Positions 33,712-41,606 of a DNA stretch of 64,000 bases are shown here, piece by piece. Numbering within the stretch: the stretch's first letter is position 1; each line of letters starts with the position of its first letter. The stretch is from 630D-37 sp037478835 (GTDB taxonomy: Bacteria > Chloroflexota > Anaerolineae > Anaerolineales > Villigracilaceae), in NCBI GenBank assembly GCA_037478835.1, contig JBBFLV010000007.1, positions 75,442 to 139,441 of the forward strand, given 5' to 3'. Below the pieces are notes generated by a model, which ran no database searches, was not told where the DNA came from, and saw only the letters and a program-made list of their open reading frames with translations. The position numbers and the translations under genes were made by a program.

Positions 33712-33993
33712 TCAGATCAGGGTAAGTAAATGGCGCATGACCGCTTCCTGATAGCGCAGGTTGCGTTCCAGTTCGGCGGTCGCCGTGGGCGGGAGCGTGA
33801 TGTTGAAGAGGACGTATTGGCCTTCCATCTTCTTACGGATGGGATAAGCCAGCTTACGTCGGCCCCATACATCCACCTTTTGCACACTGCCGCCGCTCTC
33901 GGTCACCCAACCCTGAATCTTTTCGAGCATGCCACTCAGGGCTTTCTCGTCCAGATCGGGTTGGAAGACACACATCAATTCATACTGGCGCAT
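33712..33993 (-). CDS. rpsF: Ribosomal protein bS6
   Basis: A 93-residue small-subunit protein that pairs with bS18. MRQYELMCVFQPDLDE, VDVWGRRKLAYPIRKKMEGQYVLFNI and YQEAVMRHLL are diagnostic. It has a strong ribosome site (AAAGGAGG). First gene of its operon. Confidence 0.97.
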   Translation of the reverse strand: MRQYELMCVFQPDLDEKALSGMLEKIQGWVTESGGSVQKVDVWGRRKLAYPIRKKMEGQYVLFNITLPPTATAELERNLRYQEAVMRHLLTLI

Positions 33994-34071
33994 AAAAGGA
34001 CCTCCTTTCCATGGGATTGCTTCCGGCTCAGGCCATAGGCATGTCCAGAAGCGGAAAGTACACGGCTGTTA

Positions 34072-34080
34072 AGTGTACCA
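34072..34080 (-). promoter_or_regulatory. Candidate extended -10 for the rpsF operon
   Basis: Minus-strand TGGTACACT is an extended -10 with two mismatches in the hexamer, about 80 nt upstream of the rpsF ATG. No -35 is evident. Confidence 0.3.
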
Positions 34081-34136
34081 CAATCGCATTGAAAATGGGG
34101 AAAATCATAAGTTAACAAGCTCAAAGGAATGCATGA

Positions 34137-34805
34137 TCATCCTTCACACAAATCCGCTCCACAGCCACATTCCATCCCGGTGGCCTTCTCGAAAGCCTCC
34201 CGCCCTTCTCGATAGGAAAAATAAACCAGCCCTGCCGCGCCGAGACTATCGATAAATCCCAGGCCGGTCAGATGATACATCAGACTGGCGATCGGCAATA
34301 CAAGTGACATGGAAACGCAGGTCATGGTGCAATTGGCATCCGCCAGGATAGGCGCCGAGTTGAGTGCGCGGCCGATTTTACGTTTGGCCGTAACCAGCCA
34401 CAGCATCACCACAATCGAAATGATCGAGATAATTGTGCCCGGCACAGTGGTCTCCGGTTTGTGAGCGGTGATCAAGTTCACCACAATGGTGATCGTGAGC
34501 CCCAAAGCCAGGAGATAGAAGGCCGTTCCGGTGATACGCAAGGCCGTTTGCTCAAATTTAGAACGAAGCGCATCGGGATTGCGACGAATGCGCAGGATCA
34601 TAGCGACAATGCCAATTCCTGACATCACTTCGATGAAAGAATCCACGCCAAAGCCGAACAAAGCGATCGTTTCATCAGAAGCGCCAAAGTACATTGAAAC
34701 CAGGCCTTCCACCAGGTTGTAAAAAACGGTAAAAAGTCCTAGTAGCAGGGCCATGGTCCGGTACTTATCGGAGAGGGTAGAGGAGCGAAAGAGGGACATT
34801 TTCAC
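34137..34805 (-). CDS. Cation-efflux-like (CDF/TMEM163-type) membrane protein with Cys-rich tail
   Basis: A 222-residue protein with about six TM helices. GFGVDSFIEVMSGIG in helix 2 and LADANCTMTCVSMSLVLP in helix 5 occupy the places of the metal-binding helices of cation diffusion facilitators, where HxxxD-type residues are usual; here the pattern is D..E and D..C, so classical Zn site chemistry is altered. The protein lacks the long cytoplasmic domain of typical CDFs. The C-terminus MECGCGADLCEG has four cysteines and could bind a thiophilic metal. Role in metal export is a family-level inference. Confidence 0.72.
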   Translation of the reverse strand: MKMSLFRSSTLSDKYRTMALLLGLFTVFYNLVEGLVSMYFGASDETIALFGFGVDSFIEVMSGIGIVAMILRIRRNPDALRSKFEQTALRITGTAFYLLALGLTITIVVNLITAHKPETTVPGTIISIISIVVMLWLVTAKRKIGRALNSAPILADANCTMTCVSMSLVLPIASLMYHLTGLGFIDSLGAAGLVYFSYREGREAFEKATGMECGCGADLCEG

Positions 34806-34867
34806 CTTCTTTCACCTTCACATAAAACAGATAAGCAAGTCATAAACAACAAGCTTTTCACATTATG

Positions 34868-34913
34868 TCAAAAAAGAACAGGTTGCTATCGCTTTACAGC
34901 CCATAGCAACCTG
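34868..34913 (-). terminator. Terminator of the nucleoside ABC transporter operon
   Basis: On the minus strand CAGGTTGCTAT and ATAGCAACCTG form a perfect 11-bp stem with a 13-nt loop, followed by TTCTTTTTTG. It lies ~30 nt after the stop of the fusion gene. Confidence 0.9.
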
Positions 34914-34944
34914 CTATCATCCAAACTCGTTACCAAGCCGGCCG

Positions 34945-37590
34945 TCACGCCGTATGCACCCCGGCCATCCACAACCCCAATTGTTGACGGGTGGCCTTAT
35001 CCGCATCCACCGTGGCGACGATTTGACCGCGGTACATCACGGCAATGCGATCGGAAAGCGCCATGATCTCATCCAGCTCTGCCGAGACCAGCAGCACGGC
35101 AATGCCTCGATCGCGCATTTCGACAATTTGCCGATGAATGTACTCGATCGAACCGACATCCAGACCACGGGTAGGCTGATTGGCGATCACCAATTTGACA
35201 TTCGGGTGGCTCAGCTCACGTGCTACGATCACTTTCTGCTGGTTGCCGCCCGAAAGGGTCGAAACGGCAACGAACGGCGAAGGCGCGCGCACGTCAAATT
35301 GCGCCATCAGATGACGCGCAAACGCTTCGATGGTCGCGTGCTGTAGCACCCACCCACGGGCGAACGGCGCACGATAATAGGAGTTCAGGATCAGATTATC
35401 CGCGACCGTATAGGGGAGCACCAGGCCATGACGTTGGCGATCTTCAGGGATATGGGCCGCGCCTTGCTCGGTAATCACCCGCACCGGCTTGTGGGTCACT
35501 TCGGCACCGTTCAACCAGATGCGTCCTTGCGTATAGGAACGCAGACCGGTAAGAGCTTCCACCAGCTCCGTCTGCCCATTGCCCTGTACGCCGGCAATGC
35601 CCAGGATTTCACCCGCACGCACCGAGAAGGAGACGCCGCGCACCACATCCAACCCGCGCCAATCGCGCACGTGCAAATCCTCCACCCGGAGCACTTCCTC
35701 TTTCGGCTGCGCCGGCGCCTTCTCGACCTTGAGGATCACCTCGCGCCCGACCATCATCGCCGCCAATTTGGCTTCGTCCGTCTCGGCAGGAGTGGTTGTT
35801 CCTACCACGCGCCCGTTGCGCATGACGGTGATCCGATCGGCCACCGCCAGCACTTCTTTCAGCTTATGGGTGATGAAGATGATCGAAACGCCGCGCTCCT
35901 TCAGCTCACGCATAATACGGAACAGCTCTTCCGTTTCCTGAGGAGTCAGCACAGCAGTCGGCTCATCCAAAATCAGGATTTGGGCATTTCGGTAAAGCGT
36001 CTTGACGATCTCGATGCGCTGCTGCACCCCCACCGGCAGATCACCGACGATCGCCTGCGGATCGACATCCAGGCCATAGCGGTGCGAAAGATCGCGCACC
36101 TGTTGGGCCACAAAGCCCCGATCCAGGCGGGTGAAACGCGTCGTTTCCATACCCAGCATCACGTTCTCGGCCACGGTAAAGACCGGGATGAGCATAAAAT
36201 GCTGGTGGACCATGCCGATGCCCAACGCAATCGAATCCTTGGGCGAATGGATGTGCGCCGGCTTCCCGTTCACAAAGATTTGGCCGCTATCCGGTAGGTA
36301 GAGGCCGTAGAGGATGTTCATCAACGTCGTCTTGCCGGCCCCATTTTCGCCCAAGAGCGCATGGATTTCGCCTTTGCGCAAGGTAAAGTCCACGTGATCG
36401 TTGGCCAGCACGCCGGGGAATTGCTTGGTGATGCCGCGCGCCTCGAGCACCCATTCGGAAGATCCGCCTTCTGCCGCCGCTGCGGGTTCGGCCGTCTCTA
36501 CCGGCGCCTTGACTTTGGGCGGTTTCTCATAGGGCACCCCATCGGCAGCCGGCGGGATCGTGCGCCCGACAATGCCGGTCAGAATGAGCATGGTCAAGAT
36601 ATAGGGAATCAGCCCTACCACATATGAAATTTGCAAAAAGGCCCATTGCTCCGGGATCAGCGAACGGAAAAACTGCAGGTTGATCTGCAACGCCTGGGAA
36701 GCGCCGAAAACCAGCGCCGAGGACCAGGCACCGAACGGCGTCCAGTTACCGAAGATCATCGCTGCCAGGGAAACGAACCCGCGCCCGTTGGTCATCAAAG
36801 GCTCAAAGGAAGGCACCGACTCCAGGGTGAAATAGGCACCACCCAGACCGGCCATCAGCCCACCGATAATGACATTGACATAGCGCATGAAGTAGACGTT
36901 GATCCCCACCGTATCTGCCGCCCGTGGGTGTTCGCCAACGGCGCGGGTGCGCAAGCCCCAGCGCGTGTAAAAGAGCACGTAATGCGTGACCAACACCAGC
37001 AAAACGGCCGTAATGGCGATCGGCTTTTGCTCAAAGATGCGCCCGACGATCGGCAAATCGGCCAGCAAAGGAATGTGGATGATCGGCAACGTACCCGGTG
37101 CATGGGGCACATTTCCGCCAAAAATGCTCCCCTTCTCGAAGAAAAGTTGTCGGTTCAGGAAGCCGGTGATGCCGATAGCCAGGATATTGACCACCGTCCC
37201 ACCGATGATCTGATCCACTTTATACGTGATCGAAAGCACCGCGTGGAGCAACGCAAACAGACCGCCGGTCAAGACCGAAACGATCACGCCCACGATCAGA
37301 CTCGGCATGGGAGGATAGCCGAAGATCGTATTCATATAGATCGAAGCCAGCCAGCCAAAAAAGGCCGATGCCAGCATCATCCCCTCAATGCCGATATTGA
37401 CTACGCCGGCGCGTTCGCAATAGATTCCGGAGAGCGAGCCCAAGGTCAAGGGCGTGGCGACGGCGATCGTCGTAGCGAACATGCTGGTGATGATCACGAT
37501 CGGCGGCACCTGAGATTTGCCGATCAGCACCACCACACCAAACAGGACAACAACGATGAGAACGATAAAACCGAATCGCTTCCAGTCCAT
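34945..37590 (-). CDS. Fused ABC importer: permease (NupQ/YufQ-like) plus double ATPase (NupO/YufO-like)
   Basis: An 881-residue single open frame that joins two proteins normally made separately. Residues ~1-345 are a BPD_transp_2-type permease with about nine TM helices (CERAGVVNIGIEGMML, TRAVGEHPRAADTVGINV). A Pro/Ala/Glu-rich linker (~346-380) follows. NBD1 (~383-605) has Walker A GENGAGKTTLM with Lys420 and LILDEPTAVLTPQE; NBD2 (~625-870) has the degenerate GVQGNGQTEL without Lys and the signature LSGGNQQK, as in RbsA-type ATPases. With NupP and the BMP lipoprotein upstream it should import purine nucleosides. The separate-gene state is usual in Bacillus and related loci; the fusion is a notable variant. 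Confidence 0.93.
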   Translation of the reverse strand: MDWKRFGFIVLIVVVLFGVVVLIGKSQVPPIVIITSMFATTIAVATPLTLGSLSGIYCERAGVVNIGIEGMMLASAFFGWLASIYMNTIFGYPPMPSLIVGVIVSVLTGGLFALLHAVLSITYKVDQIIGGTVVNILAIGITGFLNRQLFFEKGSIFGGNVPHAPGTLPIIHIPLLADLPIVGRIFEQKPIAITAVLLVLVTHYVLFYTRWGLRTRAVGEHPRAADTVGINVYFMRYVNVIIGGLMAGLGGAYFTLESVPSFEPLMTNGRGFVSLAAMIFGNWTPFGAWSSALVFGASQALQINLQFFRSLIPEQWAFLQISYVVGLIPYILTMLILTGIVGRTIPPAADGVPYEKPPKVKAPVETAEPAAAAEGGSSEWVLEARGITKQFPGVLANDHVDFTLRKGEIHALLGENGAGKTTLMNILYGLYLPDSGQIFVNGKPAHIHSPKDSIALGIGMVHQHFMLIPVFTVAENVMLGMETTRFTRLDRGFVAQQVRDLSHRYGLDVDPQAIVGDLPVGVQQRIEIVKTLYRNAQILILDEPTAVLTPQETEELFRIMRELKERGVSIIFITHKLKEVLAVADRITVMRNGRVVGTTTPAETDEAKLAAMMVGREVILKVEKAPAQPKEEVLRVEDLHVRDWRGLDVVRGVSFSVRAGEILGIAGVQGNGQTELVEALTGLRSYTQGRIWLNGAEVTHKPVRVITEQGAAHIPEDRQRHGLVLPYTVADNLILNSYYRAPFARGWVLQHATIEAFARHLMAQFDVRAPSPFVAVSTLSGGNQQKVIVARELSHPNVKLVIANQPTRGLDVGSIEYIHRQIVEMRDRGIAVLLVSAELDEIMALSDRIAVMYRGQIVATVDADKATRQQLGLWMAGVHTA

Positions 37591-37599
37591 AGTGCGCTC

Positions 37600-38724
37600 C
37601 TACTTCCCCCAACCGCTGGTGAGCACCAGGCGTTCTTCACGCGCCCGAATGCGGTAAATGTAGCGAATGATCGCATCGGCGGCTACGAAGAGCAAGATCA
37701 GCGCCTGGATGACCGAGATCACATCCACCGGTATCTGGGTGAGGAATTGCATGCGTGTGCCTCCGTTGCGCATCGCGCCGAAAAGGATCGAAGCCAGCAC
37801 CACCCCCAGCGGATGTGTCTTGCCAAGCAGTGCAATGGCAATAGCATCAAAACCATAACCGATCGAAAAGCCCAACTCATGCCGATAGTTTAACCCCGTC
37901 ACCTCGATTGCTCCGGCCATTCCGGCCAGGAACCCAGAAAGGGTCATCGTCAACACAATAATCCGTTGAACATGGATACCGGCATAACGCGCAGCGTGGG
38001 GGTTGGTGCCCACCGTGCGAATTTCATAGCCAAGCGTTGTCTTCCACAAAAGCCACCAGACCGCGAATGCCATGAAGAGGGCGATGAAGATGCCCCAATG
38101 AATACGATAGCCTTCAAAGAGAACCGGCAGGCGAGCGCTTTCGGCGATCAGGGGCGTACGAGCCACCACATTGAGCGGGTTCGGGTCTTTCATCGGACCG
38201 TTGAGCAGGAAGCTCACCAGGTTGAGCGCAATGTAGTTCATCATGATGGTGTTGATCACTTCATGTCCGCCGGTATAGGCCTTGAGCGCTCCCGGAATGG
38301 CCGCCCAAAGGGCGCCGAGCAGGGACCCAATAAGGATCGCCAATGGCAGATGAATCCACCCCGGCAAATCGAAACCGAGCAACGAGGGCAAAGCATAGCC
38401 AATCCAAGCAGAAGCCACAGCGCCAAAAGCCAGCTGTCCCTCCGCGCCGATATTGAAAAGCCCGCCTTTAAACGCCAGCGCTACTGCCAGGCCGGCAAAG
38501 ATGTAGGGCGTTGCCCAGACGAACGTCTCACTCCAAGCGCGTGGCGTCCCAAAGGCGCCCTGGAACAGTCCCATGTAAGCGTAAAGTGGATCCCCACCGG
38601 CCAATGCAATTACCACTGCGCCTATGATCATCGCCGTAAGCACTGCCAGCAACGGCACCAGCATCGCGTTCAGTGCCCGCCGAACCCATTCTCGGAACAA
38701 GGATATCTTCTCAGAATTCGCCAT
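37600..38724 (-). CDS. Nucleoside ABC transporter permease (NupP/YufP-like)
   Basis: A 374-residue permease, the second membrane subunit of the BMP-type importer. About ten TM helices; conserved pieces are FKGGLFNIGAEGQLAFGA, GGHEVINTIMMNYIALNLVSFLL and TVGTNPHAARYAGIHV. It starts after a 165-nt gap with a terminator below the binding protein gene, and ends 9 nt before the permease-ATPase fusion. The BPD_transp_2 family serves ribose, galactose and nucleosides; context favours nucleosides. Confidence 0.93.
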   Translation of the reverse strand: MANSEKISLFREWVRRALNAMLVPLLAVLTAMIIGAVVIALAGGDPLYAYMGLFQGAFGTPRAWSETFVWATPYIFAGLAVALAFKGGLFNIGAEGQLAFGAVASAWIGYALPSLLGFDLPGWIHLPLAILIGSLLGALWAAIPGALKAYTGGHEVINTIMMNYIALNLVSFLLNGPMKDPNPLNVVARTPLIAESARLPVLFEGYRIHWGIFIALFMAFAVWWLLWKTTLGYEIRTVGTNPHAARYAGIHVQRIIVLTMTLSGFLAGMAGAIEVTGLNYRHELGFSIGYGFDAIAIALLGKTHPLGVVLASILFGAMRNGGTRMQFLTQIPVDVISVIQALILLFVAADAIIRYIYRIRAREERLVLTSGWGK

Positions 38725-38840
38725 AAGTTCCCATCAAGAAATTACGTGTTTGAGAATATCATTCCTTCGCCCAAGGCATTATGTGGCACAAAGTAGCTTT
38801 TGTGTCGTCAAACCTCGAAAACGCACGACTACAGGTGACG

Positions 38841-38871
38841 AAAAGGGGGAAAGAGAGAACCTCTTTCCCCC
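38841..38871 (-). terminator. Attenuating terminator between BMP lipoprotein and permease genes
   Basis: On the minus strand GGGGGAAAGAG-GTTCT-CTCTTTCCCCC forms a perfect 11-bp stem followed by TTTT. It lies 18 nt after the BMP stop and inside the operon, so it probably sets a high ratio of binding protein to membrane subunits. Confidence 0.92.
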
Positions 38872-38889
38872 CGCCTTTACCGCTTCAAA

Positions 38890-39981
38890 CTACGGATTGC
38901 AGAAGGAAGGACCACCTGCGTCCTTCGCCGGCGTGACGTTGGTCTTGAGCTCGCCGCTCAGGAGCATCTTGTTGATCTCCTCCATGCGAGCCTTCACTTC
39001 CGCCGGCACTTCCTTCTCTACATCGTGGAAGGGAGCATAGCCACCCTTGCCGAGATAGTTACCGGCCGGGAACGTGCCCAAACCCGCCTGCGCATCCTTC
39101 GCCAGCTTGATCAGCTCGAAGGTGCCGGGGGTGAGCAGTTTGAGCGCGCTGCTGAGCAGGCGCGGGGCGGCTTCCGGCAGGGTGTAGTATTGATCGGTGT
39201 CCACACCGATGGCATACATACCGCGCTGCGCCGTGGCGATCACCGCACCGTTACCGGTCTTGCCACCACCGCCGAAGATCACGTCAGCGCCCTTGTCGAT
39301 CAGCGAGTTGGCCGTCGTGGCACCCCATTCGGGATCGGTGAAGGTCTTATCGAAGCCGACATCGTTGTGGTAGACAACGAAGATCTCGATGTTGGGATTG
39401 ATGTACTTCGCGCCGGCGCAATAGCCCTCACCAAAGCGCCAAACGGGCGGCACGGCATCGGTACCGAACACACCACCGATCTTGCCGGTTTTGGTCATCA
39501 TCGCCGCCAGCGCACCGACCAGGAAGCCCGCCTGATCCTCAGGGAACACCAGGCCGGCCAGGTTGGGCAGATCGTTGCTCTTATCATCGTCAACTGCCCA
39601 GGCCTGGAATTGATCCACACCGATGAAGTAGGTGTTCGGATATTTCTTGGCCGCTTCCGCAGTGGCCTCACCCAGGGCAAAGCCGACGGTGACGATAACA
39701 TCATAGCCGGCATCGGCAAAGGTCGCAATGTTCTTGGCGTAGTCCTTGGAGTCGGTCGTCTCGATGTACTGGACGTAGGCACCGAGCTCCTTCTCCGCCT
39801 GCTTCACGCCTTCCCAGGTGGACTGGTTGAAGGACTTGTCATCGATCTTACCGACATCGGTCACCAAACCCACGCAGAAGACATCGGGCTTGGTGCAATC
39901 AACCGTCTTCGGGCTACCGCAAGCCGTCAGCAGTAGCGAAAAAACGGTCAACAGAGCAAACAGAAGGTACAACTTTTTCAT
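38890..39981 (-). CDS. BMP family nucleoside-binding lipoprotein (PnrA/NupN-like)
   Basis: A 363-residue secreted lipoprotein with lipobox LTAC. GLVTDVGKIDDKSFNQSTWEG and IVTVGFALGEATAEAAKKYP are hallmarks of PnrA/BmpA/Med purine-nucleoside-binding proteins; the pocket residues Asp-Lys-Ser-Phe-Asn of that motif are intact. It is the binding protein of the downstream NupP and permease-ATPase fusion. The ATG at 39981 has the site GAGGAG; an upstream in-frame ATG at 39999 lacks one. A strong promoter and a ~100-nt leader precede it. Confidence 0.94.
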   Translation of the reverse strand: MKKLYLLFALLTVFSLLLTACGSPKTVDCTKPDVFCVGLVTDVGKIDDKSFNQSTWEGVKQAEKELGAYVQYIETTDSKDYAKNIATFADAGYDVIVTVGFALGEATAEAAKKYPNTYFIGVDQFQAWAVDDDKSNDLPNLAGLVFPEDQAGFLVGALAAMMTKTGKIGGVFGTDAVPPVWRFGEGYCAGAKYINPNIEIFVVYHNDVGFDKTFTDPEWGATTANSLIDKGADVIFGGGGKTGNGAVIATAQRGMYAIGVDTDQYYTLPEAAPRLLSSALKLLTPGTFELIKLAKDAQAGLGTFPAGNYLGKGGYAPFHDVEKEVPAEVKARMEEINKMLLSGELKTNVTPAKDAGGPSFCNP

Positions 39982-40087
39982 AGCAACTTCTCCTCTCAAA
40001 AAGTAGATTGAATGGGCGGAAACGGTTTAGAAATTGGGATGACCGATAGGCTCAGGGCATCACCTCCTTTAGATAAGGGAGAGAGAT
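39982..40087 (-). promoter_or_regulatory. BMP gene leader containing a perfect anti-Shine-Dalgarno complement
   Basis: In the transcript leader, minus-strand AAAGGAGGTGAT (40059-40070) is complementary over 12 nt to the 3' end of 16S rRNA, yet lies ~80 nt upstream of the annotated ATG. Seven nt after its GGAGG core, an in-frame CTG opens a 19-codon frame that ends in TGA just before the true ribosome site. It may be a leader peptide, a ribosome-standby site or an unrelated structure. Confidence 0.45.
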
Positions 40088-40093
40088 ACGAAT

Positions 40094-40122
40094 AGTATAA
40101 AACCTCTACTACAAACCTGCAA
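40094..40122 (-). promoter_or_regulatory. Sigma-A promoter of the nucleoside ABC transporter operon
   Basis: TTGCAG, a 17-nt spacer and TATACT (four and five of six consensus bases). The start point should be near 40087. Confidence 0.75.
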
Positions 40123-40141
40123 GGCTCAACCCATTTGTGCA

Positions 40142-41158
40142 TCACCGCACCTGTGGTAGGCTACGCCGCAGGAAAGGATACATCGCCCAGGCGCGTACCG
40201 TCCCCTGGACAACGCAGGTTAAAGGATTATCGACCAAATAGGAGGGGACGCCAAGGGATTTGGTAAGCAATCGATCAATGCCGCGCAGGAGAGCGCCGCC
40301 ACCACAAAGTGCGATGCCGCGATCGATCACATCAGCAACCAGCTCCGGTGGGGTTTTCTCCAACACGCGCCGACACAATTCCACAATTTCCTTCAAAGGT
40401 TCTTCGAGAGCCTCAGCAATTTCACCGGTGGTCAGCGTCACCGGACGCGGCAACCCGGTCACCTGGTCACGTCCCTGGACCTCCATGCTCGATTCCAGGT
40501 CCAAAGGTAAGGCGGCGCCGATGCGCAGTTTCAAGGTCTCTGCAGTGGAAGGGCCGAGGATCACGCCGTACTTGCGCCGAGCATAGGTGATGATTGCCTG
40601 ATCCAAGTCAAGGCCGCCTTTGCGCAGCGTTTCGGCAGCGGCGATGCCATACATGGCTAGCACAGCCGCTTCGGTCACGCCACCACCTAGGCAGAGCACC
40701 ATGTTGCCAGCCGGCGAATTCAAGGGCAGATCGATGCCCAGCGCGGCAGCTAAGGGCTGATAGATCAGAAAAACCTCGCGTGCCCCGGCCTCCATCGCCG
40801 CCGAATAGACGGCGCGCTGTTCGACGCTGGTCACGCCATAGGGCACGGTAACCATCAACCGCGGGCCAAAGAAGCGGTGCAACCCGCTGGCCTTGTCCAA
40901 GAGAAAATGGAGTAAGGCCTCGGTCACCTCATAATCGGCGATCACACCGCTTTGGAGCGGGCGCACCACTTCCATCCCTTCGGGGGTGCGGCCGAGCATG
41001 CCCTGGGCTTCGGCACCGTAGCTCACGATTTTCTGGCGATCGTCCTCGTAGGCAATCGCCACCAGCGTCTGCTCCTCAAGGAGCAGGTTCTGGCCTTCGG
41101 CAATGCGAATATGCGTCGTGCCCAGGTCAACGCCCAGCTCACGGGTAAAAAGGGCCAC
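40142..41158 (-). CDS. mreB: Rod-shape-determining protein MreB
   Basis: A 338-residue actin-like ATPase that forms membrane-bound filaments guiding lateral wall synthesis. The phosphate-1 loop GVDLGTTHIRI, VTVPYGVTSVEQRAV, connecting segment FLIYQPLAAALGIDLP, phosphate-2 MVLCLGGGVTEAAVL and IALCGGGALLRGIDRL are all MreB/Mbl features. It starts 5 nt after the atpC stop, so it is the last gene of the F1 operon; atpC-mbl neighbourhoods are also known in Firmicutes. mreC and mreD are not here. Confidence 0.92.
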   Translation of the reverse strand: MALFTRELGVDLGTTHIRIAEGQNLLLEEQTLVAIAYEDDRQKIVSYGAEAQGMLGRTPEGMEVVRPLQSGVIADYEVTEALLHFLLDKASGLHRFFGPRLMVTVPYGVTSVEQRAVYSAAMEAGAREVFLIYQPLAAALGIDLPLNSPAGNMVLCLGGGVTEAAVLAMYGIAAAETLRKGGLDLDQAIITYARRKYGVILGPSTAETLKLRIGAALPLDLESSMEVQGRDQVTGLPRPVTLTTGEIAEALEEPLKEIVELCRRVLEKTPPELVADVIDRGIALCGGGALLRGIDRLLTKSLGVPSYLVDNPLTCVVQGTVRAWAMYPFLRRSLPQVR

Positions 41159-41163
41159 AGGTA

Positions 41164-41604
41164 CTACTCCTCGAGCGTCCCTTTCAGTTGCTGTGCACGG
41201 CGATAGCGACGTACCGCTTCCAGTCGCAGCTTCGAGCGCCGCAGGGCGGCCTCGATGGCGAGGTAAGCATCCGTATCCTTCGGCACGCCTTTGGCCATGG
41301 CCTCTTCGGCGCGACGGCGGGCGGCCTCGGCACGTTCCACGTCGATCTCTTCCACGTTTTCTGCTGCATCGGCCAACACGGTGACGATATCCGGCTGGAC
41401 CTCCGCAACGCCACCGGCCACCGTGAACACCTGCTCCTGCCCCTGGCGCCGAACACGGATCACCCCATAGTTCAAGGTGGTGATCAGCGGCGCATGGTTC
41501 GGCAGGATGCCCATCTCACCGGCGCTGCCGGGAAGGATGACGATATCGACATCGCCCTCGAACACCGTCCGATCTTGTGAAACAATTTCACAGCGGATAG
41601 GCAT
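41164..41604 (-). CDS. atpC: F-type ATP synthase epsilon subunit
   Basis: A 146-residue central-stalk subunit. Beta-sandwich: MPIRCEIVSQDRTVFEGDVD, LPGSAGEMGILPNHAPLITTL and FTVAGGVAEVQPDIVTVLAD; the C-terminal helical hairpin follows with VERAEAARRRAEEA. It couples rotation to catalysis and inhibits ATP hydrolysis. It begins 2 nt after atpD. Confidence 0.96.
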   Translation of the reverse strand: MPIRCEIVSQDRTVFEGDVDIVILPGSAGEMGILPNHAPLITTLNYGVIRVRRQGQEQVFTVAGGVAEVQPDIVTVLADAAENVEEIDVERAEAARRRAEEAMAKGVPKDTDAYLAIEAALRRSKLRLEAVRRYRRAQQLKGTLEE

Positions 41605-41606
41605 AG

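Noticed and set aside
36631..37893. A 420-codon plus-strand open frame opposite the ABC permease
   Set aside because: Polar, low-information translation, no ribosome site, fully antisense to conserved permease codons.
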